In this document: piece after piece, positions 7,821 to 17,360 of the stretch | Layout: each line of letters starts with the position of its first letter | Numbering within the stretch: position 1 is the first letter of the stretch | From: Clostridia bacterium | GTDB lineage: Bacteria; Bacillota; Clostridia; Oscillospirales; CAG-382 | Reading direction: 5' to 3' | Assembly: GCA_017434845.1 (NCBI GenBank) | Contig: JAFSGD010000063.1 | Coordinates: 1 to 51,661 of the forward strand | Length of the DNA stretch: 51,661 bases | Program-made: the position numbers and the translations under genes | Notes under the pieces: generated by a model | Database searches by the model: none | What the model saw: only the letters and a program-made list of their open reading frames with translations | Told to the model about the DNA's origin: nothing

Positions 7821-8924
7821 CTATTTTAGCAGTGATAATGCCGTATCGGCGATCACGTCAACAGAATCCTTCGTGCCGAACTTCTTAATGCTTTCTTCCA
7901 TACGGCGACGTTTGTTTTCATTGGAAATCAATTCGGCGACCGTTTCGGTCAACACTTTGCCGTCTACCTCGCTTTCGCGATATACTATCGCGGCACCCGC
8001 ATCGGCAAGAAGCTTGGCGTTCTTATATTGATGATCCTCGGTAACGTAGGGGCTCGGTATAAGAATCGCAGCTCTGCCTTTGACAGCAAGCTCAGATAAG
8101 GTCATCGCGCCTGCACGGCATATTATAACGTCTGCAGCCGCTTGATGCAATGCCATATCGTAAATATATTCACCTATATTAAGGTTTTTATGTTCATAAA
8201 AGCCTTTTTCTTTTGCAATCGAATCAAACTTTGCAAAACCCACTCTTCCGATCGCATGTGTGTGTCGAACGTTATTGGGAACGGAATATTTCTCCATCAA
8301 TTCAAACGCAAGCTCGTTGATTTTATCGGCACCCATGCTTCCGCCATAGGAAAGGATATACGGTTCATTTTCAGACAGACCGAGCTTTTTTCGAGCCTCG
8401 GCTTTTGATATTCCGTCAATGACAATGGGGTTACCCGTCAAAACAAGCTTTGAGCGGTGAGCTTCATCAAAAAACTTTTCGCTTCCCTCGAACGAAATGC
8501 AAACCTTATCCGCAACCTTTGAAAGCATCTTGGTCGTAACACCGGGAAAAGCGTTCTGCTCGTGTATCAACGTTGGTATTCCAAGCTTTGAAGCCGCCTT
8601 AACGGTTGGCCAGCTAACGTATCCGCCCGTTCCGATAACCAAATCGGGCGAAATTCTCTTTATGATCTTCTTCGCCGCTGAAACAGACGTTATGGCATAC
8701 CAAGCCGCTTTAATATTTTTAAGCGAGAGCTTACGCGAAAATCCCGAAACCTCAACAAAATCTATCTTATATCCGCTTTTGGGAACCAAAGTGCTTTCAA
8801 TGCCGCGCTTCGTACCTATAAAAGATATTTCGGCATCGGGGTATCTTTTTTGTATCGTTAACGCAATATTGATTGCGGGATTTACGTGGCCGCTCGTGCC
8901 GCCTCCGCAAAATATAATCTTCAT
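7821..8924 (-). CDS. murG: UDP-GlcNAc:lipid I N-acetylglucosaminyltransferase
   Basis: Membrane-associated GT28 glycosyltransferase that adds GlcNAc to lipid I to make lipid II. 367 residues. The N-terminal FCGGGTSGHVNPAINIA is the lipid-side G-loop, GTGGYVSWPTV the second glycine-rich loop, and LSYGGSMGADKINE plus CRAGAMTLSELAVKGRAAILIPSPY the C-terminal UDP-GlcNAc site. Length and motifs are normal. It is co-transcribed with ftsW upstream and divIB downstream. Confidence 0.95.
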   Translation of the reverse strand: MKIIFCGGGTSGHVNPAINIALTIQKRYPDAEISFIGTKRGIESTLVPKSGYKIDFVEVSGFSRKLSLKNIKAAWYAITSVSAAKKIIKRISPDLVIGTGGYVSWPTVKAASKLGIPTLIHEQNAFPGVTTKMLSKVADKVCISFEGSEKFFDEAHRSKLVLTGNPIVIDGISKAEARKKLGLSENEPYILSYGGSMGADKINELAFELMEKYSVPNNVRHTHAIGRVGFAKFDSIAKEKGFYEHKNLNIGEYIYDMALHQAAADVIICRAGAMTLSELAVKGRAAILIPSPYVTEDHQYKNAKLLADAGAAIVYRESEVDGKVLTETVAELISNENKRRRMEESIKKFGTKDSVDVIADTALSLLK

Positions 8925-8945
8925 AACTTACACCCTTTCGGTATT

Positions 8946-10175
8946 TTAACCCTGCTCAATAAAGGAATATCTTGAAATAGACAGGACTATTCCCATTTCA
9001 GCAAGAAGAATAAGCAACGACGTGCCGCCATAGCTGAAGAACGGAAGCGATATGCCGGTACTGGGGATCGAATTTGTTACAACCGCAAAATTAAGAAGAA
9101 CCTGAATAACAACCTGAGCTGTTATTCCCATTGTCAACAACGAGCAAAAACGGTTAGGAGAATTCTTTGAAACATGATATCCGCGATAAGCCAAAACCGC
9201 AAACAATCCCATGACGCATATTACACCGAAGAAGCCGAGCTCCTCGCACAATATTGCGAAAATGTAGTCGTTTTGAGGTTCGGGCAGATATCCGTGCTTT
9301 TGATTGCTTTGACCTAATCCGAGGCCCCAGAAGCCGCCCGAGCTTATTGCGTAAAGCGATTGCGCGGGCTGCCAGCCCTTTCCGCCGCTTTCAAACGACA
9401 TATACGCAAACGGATCTTCCCAAATTTGAAGTCTTGTAAACATCTGCGGAACGAATTTTTCCAAAAGTCCGCGTCCGAATGTGAATATTCCCAACGCGCC
9501 CGCACCTGCCGCGCCTGCCGCCAAGCCGAGATAGAAGGGCTTGGTACCCGAAAGCCACATCATCGAGAACATCAGCAGCATAATAATAATCGTTGCGGAA
9601 AGGTGGTTCTGCATAAAGGTTGCACCTGCCGCAGGAAGCGATATAAGCGCCATAGGTAATATTCCCCTGCGAAAGGTTTTGATCTCTGACTGATGGTTAC
9701 TTATATAAGTTGACAGCGCAAGCACAAGACCGAATTTAAGCAATTCCGAGGGCTGAAACTGAACGCCGAATATAACGAACCAACGCGTTGCACCGCCGAC
9801 CGTTTCGCCAAACAACGGAACAAGATAGTTTAAGAACAAGGCGATCACATAGAAAATGTATGCAAAACGCTTAAGAATTCGGTAATCCAAAAACCGTGCA
9901 ACAACAGCCATTGCCAAAAGGCCGAAAATAACCCATCTTATCTGTGCGCGTGCAAAGTAATAAGAATCGCCGAAACGTGTCTCTGCAACGGCATAAGAAG
10001 CCGAAAAAATCATTACGGATCCAATGCACACAAGCGCTATGATAACGACAAGCAAGGGACGGTCGACCTCGCCGATCAAGCGATATATTCTGTTTTGACC
10101 AAGCTGAACGCGTTTTTTCTTTGCAACGGGCTCTGCTTGGGTTTCTTTCGCACGAACGGGTCGATTAGAATACAT
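8946..10175 (-). CDS. ftsW: SEDS lipid II polymerase FtsW
   Basis: 409-residue polytopic membrane protein of the SEDS family, the septal peptidoglycan polymerase that pairs with a class B PBP (here probably the PASTA-PBP). A basic cytoplasmic tail is followed by about ten membrane segments. The family signatures are IFGVQFQPSELLKFGLVLALS (with the polymerase-associated loop) and the C-terminal SIPSTGISLPFFSYGGTSLL. It directly follows mraY, with no murD between them. FtsW is preferred over RodA because of its place in the dcw cluster. Confidence 0.9.
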   Translation of the reverse strand: MYSNRPVRAKETQAEPVAKKKRVQLGQNRIYRLIGEVDRPLLVVIIALVCIGSVMIFSASYAVAETRFGDSYYFARAQIRWVIFGLLAMAVVARFLDYRILKRFAYIFYVIALFLNYLVPLFGETVGGATRWFVIFGVQFQPSELLKFGLVLALSTYISNHQSEIKTFRRGILPMALISLPAAGATFMQNHLSATIIIMLLMFSMMWLSGTKPFYLGLAAGAAGAGALGIFTFGRGLLEKFVPQMFTRLQIWEDPFAYMSFESGGKGWQPAQSLYAISSGGFWGLGLGQSNQKHGYLPEPQNDYIFAILCEELGFFGVICVMGLFAVLAYRGYHVSKNSPNRFCSLLTMGITAQVVIQVLLNFAVVTNSIPSTGISLPFFSYGGTSLLILLAEMGIVLSISRYSFIEQG

Positions 10176-10187
10176 TATAACCTTCCT

Positions 10188-11198
10188 TTATATGATCAAA
10201 AGATAATATGAAAGAGCACAAAATACAACTGTAATGAAGGAAAATACAGCAACTATCTTTACTTCGCTCCAGCCGCATTTTTCAAAATGATGATGAATAG
10301 GGCTCATTTTGAAAACACGTTTGCCGGTAAGCTTAAAAGAAAGAACCTGAATAACAACCGAAAGGCCTTCGATTATCCAAATACACGAAACGGGAAGAAG
10401 AACGAATTCGCTTTCGGTATACATAACCGCACCAACCGCAAATCCACCGAGGAACAGCGAGCCCGTATCGCCCATAAAAATCTTTGCGGGATGGAAATTG
10501 AACACAAGAAATGCCAGCAAGGCGCCTGCCATTGCCGCGCAAGGCACTGCGAGCGCAAAGCCCGCAACGTTGAAGCCGAACAGCAATAGCATAATTGATA
10601 TTATAAACGCAATGCTTCCCGCCAAGCCGTCGATACCGTCGGTGAGGTTTGCACAGTTTATAATATAAGCAATAACAAGAAGCATGATGAAATAATAGAA
10701 TATTCCAAGGTCTACACTCCAACCCCAAGGGAAATCTATAACCGTATCGCTTCCGTTAAAATAAGAATTTACAAACAAATAAACAGCAACGGACAAAAAC
10801 TGAAGAATAAGCTTTTGAATTGCACTTAAACCTTTATTTCTCTTTTTGAAAAGCTTTACATAGTCATCCACAAAGCCGATCAAGCCCTGCGACAACGCCA
10901 ATCCAAACAGCGTGAAAACCTTTATCAAGGTTGATGCAAACTCTTCAGGGGCGCTTTCTGTTCCGCCGAATTTAACAAAAAGCAAGCCGACGGCAAGCGC
11001 GATCATCGCGGCGATTATAAAGAATAGTCCGCCTAGATTTGGTGTTCCCTCTTTGGATTTGTGCCAAGAGGGCCCGATTTCAAGAATTTTCTGACCAAGC
11101 TTAACCTTTCTTAAAAGCGGAATAAATATTTTATAAAGAACAACGCCGATAATAAAGGCAGTTGCCGCCGAAATAGCACAGGTAACATATAAATTCAT
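10188..11198 (-). CDS. mraY: Phospho-N-acetylmuramoyl-pentapeptide transferase
   Basis: 336 residues, about ten membrane helices. It transfers phospho-MurNAc-pentapeptide to undecaprenyl phosphate to give lipid I. Family motifs are GTPNLGGLFFI, GFVDDYVKLFKKRNKGLS (Mg-binding DD), NLTDGIDGLAGS and the C-terminal PIHHHFEKCGWSE histidine cluster. The length is slightly short but complete. RBS GGGG lies upstream of ATG 11198. Confidence 0.95.
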   Translation of the reverse strand: MNLYVTCAISAATAFIIGVVLYKIFIPLLRKVKLGQKILEIGPSWHKSKEGTPNLGGLFFIIAAMIALAVGLLFVKFGGTESAPEEFASTLIKVFTLFGLALSQGLIGFVDDYVKLFKKRNKGLSAIQKLILQFLSVAVYLFVNSYFNGSDTVIDFPWGWSVDLGIFYYFIMLLVIAYIINCANLTDGIDGLAGSIAFIISIMLLLFGFNVAGFALAVPCAAMAGALLAFLVFNFHPAKIFMGDTGSLFLGGFAVGAVMYTESEFVLLPVSCIWIIEGLSVVIQVLSFKLTGKRVFKMSPIHHHFEKCGWSEVKIVAVFSFITVVFCALSYYLLII

Positions 11199-11221
11199 AA
11201 CCTATCCCCTTTTATTGTCCG

Positions 11222-12565
11222 TTATACGATAGCTTCACCAAGGTGCATGCCGTTACTTGCCTTATATAATACTGTATCGCCCTGCTTGATGAATTTTTCG
11301 AGAAATTCTTTCATTGCTTCACGCTCATCCGTAGAAAACGCATATTTCTCGCTTACTTCTGCTTTATCGTAAATGTCCTTGGATAATTCACCATACGTTA
11401 CAAGAACGTCGGCGCAGGAACCGACGCATTCGCCCACAATGCGATGCAACGTCGGAGATTCGACGCCCAATTCAAGCATATCACCCAAAACAGCAATTCT
11501 TCTGCCCTTCGAAACAGCAAGAACGGAGAGCGCCGCCTTCATCGATTCGGGCGATGCGTTATAGCAATCGGAAATAACGGTATGTCCGTTTTTTTCAAAA
11601 AGGTATTGCCGCTTGCCGTCGCTTTCATATGTGCCCAGACTTTTAGCGGCAAGCTTAATATCCAAGCCGCGCAAATAAGCGCAAGCGAGAGCAAACAAAG
11701 CATTGGTTATGAAATGCTCGCCGCAAACCGAAAGCTTAACTTCGCAGACCTCACCAAATATATGAGCCTTAAAAGAAACACCGTTATAGCTGTTTTCGGT
11801 TTCGGTCGCATAACAATCACAGTTACTGTTATCAAGCGAAACGTAAAATGCCCGTTTCCCTTTAAGATCAACGCTTTTAAGTAACGGCTCGTCGCCATTC
11901 AAAAGCAAAACCGAATTTTCATCCGAAAACATTGCTATTTTCAACTTTTCGTCTCTTATTGCCTCTCGGCTTCCCAAATTTTCGATATGTGAATATCCGA
12001 TATTGGTTATAACCGATATATCGGGCTTTGCACAACTGCTTATGTTTTCCATTTCGCCGGGCATACTCATACCCAATTCAACAACAGCACAATCAACGGT
12101 CGGATCTGTTGCAAGAACGGTTTGAGGCAAACCTATTTGACTGTTTGAATTTCCTTTTGTTTTATGAACGGTCAATTCGCTTGACAGCGCAAGCGCTATC
12201 ATATCCTTTGTGGTAGTTTTACCAACCGATCCAGTTATTCCGATAAAGGGCATATCGGCGAGTTCGTTTTCACGGTAATGGCGTGCAAGGCAAAGCAATG
12301 CCTCGCGAACATCGGGCACATAAACACAATTTCCGCCATATTTAAGATTTTCTTTATTATCGGTTATAGCAGCATAGCCTTCGCTTAAAATCTTCGGAAC
12401 GAAAGAATTACCGTCTACACGCTCGCCCTTTAGAGCCAAAAACATTTTGTTTTGCTCGGGGCTTCTGCTATCTGTGAAAAAGCCTTCGATTTTCGTTTGC
12501 TTCAAGCAGGCAGAGGACAACTCGCCTCCGCACACTTCAGCAATATATGCTATGGTCATTAACAT
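11222..12565 (-). CDS. murF: UDP-MurNAc-tripeptide:D-Ala-D-Ala ligase
   Basis: 447-residue Mur ligase that adds D-Ala-D-Ala to UDP-MurNAc-tripeptide in the cytoplasm. The N-terminal domain holds GFFTDSRSPEQNKMFLALKGERVDG, the ATP loop is GITGSVGKTTTKDM (about residues 108-121), and VVELGMSMPGEM and the C-terminal ISDCYNASPESMKAAL follow. These patterns are MurF rather than MurE. The start overlaps the PBP stop by one base (TAATG), so translation is coupled. MurE is not in the window. Confidence 0.93.
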   Translation of the reverse strand: MLMTIAYIAEVCGGELSSACLKQTKIEGFFTDSRSPEQNKMFLALKGERVDGNSFVPKILSEGYAAITDNKENLKYGGNCVYVPDVREALLCLARHYRENELADMPFIGITGSVGKTTTKDMIALALSSELTVHKTKGNSNSQIGLPQTVLATDPTVDCAVVELGMSMPGEMENISSCAKPDISVITNIGYSHIENLGSREAIRDEKLKIAMFSDENSVLLLNGDEPLLKSVDLKGKRAFYVSLDNSNCDCYATETENSYNGVSFKAHIFGEVCEVKLSVCGEHFITNALFALACAYLRGLDIKLAAKSLGTYESDGKRQYLFEKNGHTVISDCYNASPESMKAALSVLAVSKGRRIAVLGDMLELGVESPTLHRIVGECVGSCADVLVTYGELSKDIYDKAEVSEKYAFSTDEREAMKEFLEKFIKQGDTVLYKASNGMHLGEAIV

Positions 12566-14790
12566 TATTCAATAGCTTCCTCATATAAGAATTCAAGTTC
12601 GATAACGGTTCCGGGAACAACATATTCACCCGCCGGAACAGATTGCGATACAACCTCACAGTTTCTGTAATCGCCGTTGAAAATACCGCTTATCGAAACG
12701 TTAAGATTGCTGTTGAGAAGGCTCTTGATCGCAACCGAAGGCGAATTGCCCTTCAAATTGGGCACCTTAACATTAGCTTCAACCTCGGTTCCCTCGGTGT
12801 AAAGAATAACAACTCCGTCCTTTGAAATAACCGTTCCCGCTTCGGGCAACTGTGTAACAACCGTTTCGCCCTTGCCCTTAATAACGCACTTAAGACCTTC
12901 TTTTTCAATAAGAAGCTTTGCGGCTTCGGCTTTCTTCAAACGGTAATCAACAACCGTTTTCGTTTCTTCCTCGGCAGTATTGGGGGCAATACCAAGATGC
13001 GGCAGAACCTCGGTTAGAATGTTTGAAACAACGGGAGCCGCAACTGCCGAACCGTAATGCTGTCCGCTTGTAGGATCATCAACAAGCACGAGTATCGCTA
13101 TCTGCGGGTCTTCGGCAGGAGCAAAGGTTACACACGAGCTGATATAGTCATCTTCGCGTTCTGTATCTCGTTTTTCCGAAGTACCGGTTTTAGACACAAC
13201 ATTATAACCCGAAACGCTGGCATTTTTTGTCGAATTGGTAAGCGCTTTAATAATGGTGTTGCAGGTTTCGGTTGAAATAACCTGACGGTCGGTTTCATAA
13301 TCAAAGGTTCTGACAACGTTTCCGTCTTCATCTGTCAGAGATTTAACGGTATGAGGAACAACAAGATATCCGCCGTTTGCAACAGCAGAAACGGCTCTTA
13401 AATGCTGTAACGGTGTTACCTTAAAGGTCTGACCAAATGAATATACTGCAAGCTCGAGAGCTTCGAATTGCGCACCGGTAGTGCCGTAATAAATCGAAGA
13501 CGCTTCACCGATAATATCGCTTCCGGATATTTTTGTATAGCCGAATTCTTCAAAATATTTTTTAAACGATTTTGCGCCTATAGAAGAGCCGATCTGAATA
13601 AATGCAGGGTTGCAGGAATTTACCAAAGCCTCGGCAAAGGTTTGTTTTCCGTGTCCCGATAATCTGTGGCAATGTATCGTAGTGCCCGCAACGTTATATG
13701 CGCCGCCGCATTTAAAGGTTGAGTTCACCGTATCGATAGAGCCCTCTTCCAAAGCAATCGCGCTGGTTATGATTTTAAAAGTAGAACCGGGCTCGTAGGT
13801 TTGAGTTGCGATGGTATTGTTCCACATTTCATACAAAAGCTTTGATTTATACTCAGAGCGCTCGTCTTCGGTGCCTACAAACACGTCGTATTGCGTTTGA
13901 TAGAACTCAGACAAATTATTATAGTTGTTCAAATCGAAAGAAGGATATATCGCAGACGCGAGCAATTCACCGTTATTAACGTCCATTACAAGACACTGAA
14001 CTCTTCCGTTGGGCTTGTGCTCCTCGTATGCCTGCTTTATATACTTTTCAACTGTATTTTGGATCATCCAGTCAAGTGTGGTAACAACGTTCAATCCGTT
14101 TGAAGCAGGAATATACGTTGAACCAACGCCCGAATCAAGCTCGTTACCGTAGCCGTCGGCAGCTTTAACCGATTTTCCGTCAACTCCCGAAAGGTATTCG
14201 TCATATGCAGATTCAACGCCCGATAGGCCTCGGTTATCCGTGCCCGTAAAGCCAAGAACGTGTGCCGCGAAATTGCCGTAGCGGTAATATCTTTTGGTTG
14301 TCTCTTCTAAATTGATAACACCCGCAAGGCTGTTTTCTTTCACGAATTTCCTTACGGCAGCCTCCTCGGTTTCGGAAAGAAATTTCTTTATAACCTGATA
14401 TTTGGAATTCTTTTTCTGACCCTTTGTTATTATCGTTTCTCTGTCAACGGAAAGAATCTCCGACAATCCGTTTGCAACCGTGTTGAGTTCTTCGTCGTTT
14501 TCGATATCAAACGGCGAGATAAAGCAATTATAAACAGTTGCGCTGACCGCAAGCTCGGTGGTTCCGTCATTTGCATAAATGGCGCCGCGCTTGGCAGGAA
14601 TCGTTACAGAACTGGTATATTGATCCAGGGCCGCGGTACGGTAATCCTTGGGATCGAATATTTGCAAATATGCAAATCTAACGCAAAGCGCAAGCATAAG
14701 CGCAAGAATCACAAGTAAAGCGCCTCTGCCGCGCAGCACTGTTACTCTGCCGCTACCGGAAGATGTGTATTTTTTGTTTTTATCAGACAT
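12565..14790 (-). CDS. Class B penicillin-binding protein with two PASTA domains
   Basis: 741 residues. An N-terminal membrane anchor (about 19-40) is followed by a PBP dimerisation domain (RGAIYANDGTTELAVSA). The transpeptidase domain has the serine motif EPGSTFKIITS, the second motif NSCNPAFIQIG and the KTGT motif VVSKTGTSEKRD. The C-terminus has two PASTA modules (about 600-735), which in Bacillota sense or bind muropeptides. It cross-links septal peptidoglycan with FtsW. SpoVD, PBP2b and PBP2x are all possible; the dcw position does not decide between a vegetative and a sporulation role. Confidence 0.9.
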   Translation of the reverse strand: MSDKNKKYTSSGSGRVTVLRGRGALLVILALMLALCVRFAYLQIFDPKDYRTAALDQYTSSVTIPAKRGAIYANDGTTELAVSATVYNCFISPFDIENDEELNTVANGLSEILSVDRETIITKGQKKNSKYQVIKKFLSETEEAAVRKFVKENSLAGVINLEETTKRYYRYGNFAAHVLGFTGTDNRGLSGVESAYDEYLSGVDGKSVKAADGYGNELDSGVGSTYIPASNGLNVVTTLDWMIQNTVEKYIKQAYEEHKPNGRVQCLVMDVNNGELLASAIYPSFDLNNYNNLSEFYQTQYDVFVGTEDERSEYKSKLLYEMWNNTIATQTYEPGSTFKIITSAIALEEGSIDTVNSTFKCGGAYNVAGTTIHCHRLSGHGKQTFAEALVNSCNPAFIQIGSSIGAKSFKKYFEEFGYTKISGSDIIGEASSIYYGTTGAQFEALELAVYSFGQTFKVTPLQHLRAVSAVANGGYLVVPHTVKSLTDEDGNVVRTFDYETDRQVISTETCNTIIKALTNSTKNASVSGYNVVSKTGTSEKRDTEREDDYISSCVTFAPAEDPQIAILVLVDDPTSGQHYGSAVAAPVVSNILTEVLPHLGIAPNTAEEETKTVVDYRLKKAEAAKLLIEKEGLKCVIKGKGETVVTQLPEAGTVISKDGVVILYTEGTEVEANVKVPNLKGNSPSVAIKSLLNSNLNVSISGIFNGDYRNCEVVSQSVPAGEYVVPGTVIELEFLYEEAIE

Positions 14791-14869
14791 TAATAGCTCC
14801 CCTTAACGCATTTGGCAGAAATAGCAACATAAAAGCTTAAATTTATTAACAACTTTTTATAACACAAAT

Positions 14870-14898
14870 GGGTAAAGAGACCAAAGACTCATTTACCC
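14870..14898 (-). terminator. Hairpin in the ftsL-PBP gap
   Basis: GGGTAAA (14870-14876) pairs with TTTACCC (14892-14898), loop about 15 bases. One of two hairpins in the 195-base AT-rich gap. No T-run follows, so it could be an attenuation or RNA-processing site instead. Confidence 0.35.
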
Positions 14899-14944
14899 CT
14901 TTGTATAAATATATAATTCTCTTTGGATTTTATGATTTATTTAT

Positions 14945-14977
14945 TATATCACAAACGAAAAGCGAATTTGTGATATA
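14945..14977 (-). terminator. 11-bp hairpin just after the ftsL-like gene
   Basis: TATATCACAAA (14945-14955) pairs perfectly with TTTGTGATATA (14967-14977), 11-base loop, starting 9 bases past the ftsL stop. It lies in an AT-rich region and could reduce read-through into the PBP gene. No convincing new promoter was found in the gap. Confidence 0.45.
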
Positions 14978-14985
14978 TTCGTAAA

Positions 14986-15549
14986 TTATTCAATAAAATC
15001 GCTTATAACCTCACCCAAACCTGTGAGAAGGAAACCAAAACCGCCTTCTTCTCCGTCATCGTAAGTGTGCATTTCGGTTTTATCCTCTTGATCGATCGTT
15101 ATAACGTGATGTCTCAGCTGATCGCCGGGTACCATTCCGAGTTCGTCGGAAGCGTAGTCGCCGATATCCTTAAGATCATATTTATTGCTCAAAGTAACCT
15201 CGAGCTCATCCTGGGTTTTTTCCATGGTTGCTATCTTACTGTCGAGGTCAGCGATCTCGCTTCTGTATTTGTCAACCTCAGCGTAATTCATCATCATAAA
15301 CAGAAAGAGGCTGGTCATAATAGCTGCTACAACGACTACTGACCAAGGAAAAGGCGCTTTATCCTTCTTCTTAACGTTTACTATTCGGGGAGCTCTTACA
15401 GCATGAAGGTTAGAAACGGTTTTCTTCGAAACCGCTTTGTTTGCGCGTTTTGCAGCACCGTTCGATTTTTTAGCCGCTGCAGTATTCTTTTTCGATACGT
15501 TTCGCGCAGAGGCGTTGCTTGTAACGACCTGATTTCTTCTTTCTTGCAT
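14986..15549 (-). CDS. ftsL: FtsL/DivIC-like septum formation protein
   Basis: 187 residues. A long basic, Lys/Ala-rich cytoplasmic part (1-85) is followed by one membrane segment (VVVVAAIMTSLFLFMMM). An extracellular coiled coil (EVDKYRSEIADLDSKIATME) leads to the conserved ELGMVPGD motif (YASDELGMV) shared by FtsL and DivIC. The place between rsmH and the PBP is that of ftsL. ATG 15549 follows AAGGGGAA; a longer frame from 15576 overlaps the rsmH end and lacks a site. The basic tail is unusually long, which is common in this clade by my recollection. Confidence 0.8.
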   Translation of the reverse strand: MQERRNQVVTSNASARNVSKKNTAAAKKSNGAAKRANKAVSKKTVSNLHAVRAPRIVNVKKKDKAPFPWSVVVVAAIMTSLFLFMMMNYAEVDKYRSEIADLDSKIATMEKTQDELEVTLSNKYDLKDIGDYASDELGMVPGDQLRHHVITIDQEDKTEMHTYDDGEEGGFGFLLTGLGEVISDFIE

Positions 15550-15569
15550 TTCCGTTCCCCTTTTCTTAT

Positions 15570-16499
15570 TTAACACTTTTCACAAACTCTTAATTTAGCA
15601 CTGTGCGATCTTTTATTAACCGCAAGTTCTTCTTCACTCGGAAGTATCGGTTTTTTGGTAATAATTCTAACCTTTTGCTTTTTGCCGCACACGCAAACCG
15701 GAAAATCATGCGGACATGTACAAGGTCTTTCTGCTTTTTGAAATCCGTTTTTTACCAAACGGTCTTCTAAAGAATGGAAGCTTATTATCGACATTCTTCC
15801 GCCCTCATTCAAAAGCTCTATACCGTCTTCTATCGCCTTCGGTATTGCTTCAAGCTCTGCGTTGACCTCGATTCTAATCGCTTGGAAGCACCGTTTTGCA
15901 GGGTGCCCCGATTCGTGCTTGAACTTTGCGGGTATTGCCGAGGAAATAATCTCGGCGAGCTCCAAGGTGGTTTCTATCGGTTTATTCTTTCTCGCTTCTG
16001 CAATTTTCGAAGCGATCTTAGATGCAAATTTTTCTTCGCCGTAGTCTTTAAAGATCGATACCAATTCCCTTTCGGGATAATCGTTAACGACTTCATATGC
16101 GCTTAACGGAGCCGTACGGTCCATTCTCATATCCAAAGGCGCGTCCTGCATATAAGAGAAGCCGCGTTCCGCAACGTCAAGCTGATGCGAAGACACGCCG
16201 AGGTCCATTATTATTCCGTCAACCTTCTCGAATCCCGCAAGGCTTACCGCGGCGTTTATGTTTTCGAAATTTTCTTTAACGGTTATAAGTCTTTCGTCTT
16301 TTATCTTTTCTTTTGCGTTCGCAAGCGCATCGTCGTCTCTGTCGATGCCGATCACGCGGCCGTTCTCGTCAAGCCGTGAAAGAATCAGCGACGTATGCCC
16401 TGCTCCACCGAGCGTGCAATCGACATAAACGCCGTCGGGCTTAATGTTCAGCGAATCAACTGTTTCGTACAAAAGCACGGAAATATGCTTAAAATCCAT
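15570..16499 (-). CDS. rsmH: 16S rRNA (cytosine1402-N4)-methyltransferase
   Basis: 309 residues. SAM-dependent methyltransferase acting on C1402 of 16S rRNA near the P site. Motifs: HISVLLYETVDSL start, VDCTLGGAGHTSLIL SAM loop, IIMDLGVSSHQLD, GFSYMQDAPLDMRMD, and the C-terminal ISFHSLEDRLVK. A zinc-like cysteine patch (CTCPHDFPVCVCG, about 263-275) is typical. It follows mraZ with a 1-base gap. Confidence 0.95.
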   Translation of the reverse strand: MDFKHISVLLYETVDSLNIKPDGVYVDCTLGGAGHTSLILSRLDENGRVIGIDRDDDALANAKEKIKDERLITVKENFENINAAVSLAGFEKVDGIIMDLGVSSHQLDVAERGFSYMQDAPLDMRMDRTAPLSAYEVVNDYPERELVSIFKDYGEEKFASKIASKIAEARKNKPIETTLELAEIISSAIPAKFKHESGHPAKRCFQAIRIEVNAELEAIPKAIEDGIELLNEGGRMSIISFHSLEDRLVKNGFQKAERPCTCPHDFPVCVCGKKQKVRIITKKPILPSEEELAVNKRSHSAKLRVCEKC

Positions 16500-16500
16500 A

Positions 16501-16920
16501 TCAGAATCCCAATTCGATCAATTCGTTTGTTACTTCTTCGTTATCAATCAGCTTTTGCTCTTCTTCCCATGCCTTTGCCGACCAAAGCTCTAAATGCGAG
16601 CGATTGCCGACTATCACAACGTCCTTTTCCAATTCAGCAAAATCGCGATACAGCTGAGAAAGTGTTACTCTGCCTTGAGAATCGACGCTTCCTTCATAGG
16701 CCCCCGCATAAAAATATCTTCTTACGTGGCGTTCTTTAGCAACAGGAAGCTCTTCGAGCTTAGCCGTGAAGCGCTCCCACTCTTCCATAGGATAAACACA
16801 AATGCATTTATCGAATCCGCGGGAGAAAATGAATTCTTCTCCTAGCTTTTCACGAAGCTTAGCGGGGATAAATAATCTGCCCTTTGCGTCTATTGTATGT
16901 CTGTATTCGCCATAGAACAT
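16501..16920 (-). CDS. mraZ: Transcriptional regulator MraZ
   Basis: 139 residues with two SpoVT/AbrB-like MraZ modules: FYGEYRHTIDAKGRLFIPAKLRE near the start and YEGSVDSQGRVTLSQLYR about residue 80-97, both with the DxKGR/DxQGR signature. MraZ forms a ring and represses its own dcw cluster through upstream direct repeats. ATG 16920 matches the family start (MFxGEY). A GTG four codons upstream (16932) is possible but overlaps the ribosome site. It is first in the cluster. Confidence 0.93.
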   Translation of the reverse strand: MFYGEYRHTIDAKGRLFIPAKLREKLGEEFIFSRGFDKCICVYPMEEWERFTAKLEELPVAKERHVRRYFYAGAYEGSVDSQGRVTLSQLYRDFAELEKDVVIVGNRSHLELWSAKAWEEEQKLIDNEEVTNELIELGF

Positions 16921-16969
16921 TAAATTCCCCACCTTTCTTTCGATTTCTCGCGGTTTTAATGGGATGTTA

Positions 16970-16985
16970 CTCCCCCTTGCTCCAC
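16970..16985 (-). promoter_or_regulatory. Candidate MraZ operator repeats
   Basis: On the minus strand GTGGAG (16980-16985) and GGGGAG (16970-16975) are spaced exactly 10 bases apart, just downstream of the promoter. A third GTGGGG lies at 16927-16932. This fits the known MraZ box of direct GTGG/TGGG-type repeats with helical spacing. Confidence 0.6.
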
Positions 16986-17007
16986 TTTGCGCCTCAACTA
17001 TGGTCTA

Positions 17008-17036
17008 ATTATACAATAATGCCTTAAAAATTGCAA
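17008..17036 (-). promoter_or_regulatory. Promoter of the dcw cluster (PmraZ)
   Basis: Minus-strand TTGCAA (17031-17036), 17-base spacer, perfect TATAAT (17008-17013). The expected start is near 17001, giving an 80-base leader that contains the MraZ repeats. The rest of the stretch 17037-17360 holds no supported gene: only AT-rich DNA, a CGAAAA...TTTTCG hairpin (about 17095-17123) and a GGGCA/TGCCC hairpin near 17132. Confidence 0.75.
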
Positions 17037-17360
17037 TAGTGCCGAAAAACAATTCTATGATTTTGTCAACCCCCTTTCGTCATTATGTCAAACGCGAAAA
17101 CGCCCTATTTTCAAGGGTTTTCGACACTTTCGGGCAGTAATGCCCATAATTCAATAACGAATTTTTTGTAATTATGTCAACAAACACTTGTTCTCGATTA
17201 ACAAAGCATTCGAAAACTCGCAAAAGTAAAAGGCTTTTGCCGATAAAAAGCAAAAACGATTCCGAGAATTTCGTCATTCCGCAGAATCGGTTTTCCTTAT
17301 TCGATTATACGCGTTTAATTGTGTGTGATTATTTTATCTTTCTCTCTCAAACAACAAAAA

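Noticed and set aside
17083..17277. 64-residue minus-strand frame upstream of mraZ
   Set aside because: No ribosome site or family features; it lies in AT-rich leader DNA and contains the hairpins of that region.
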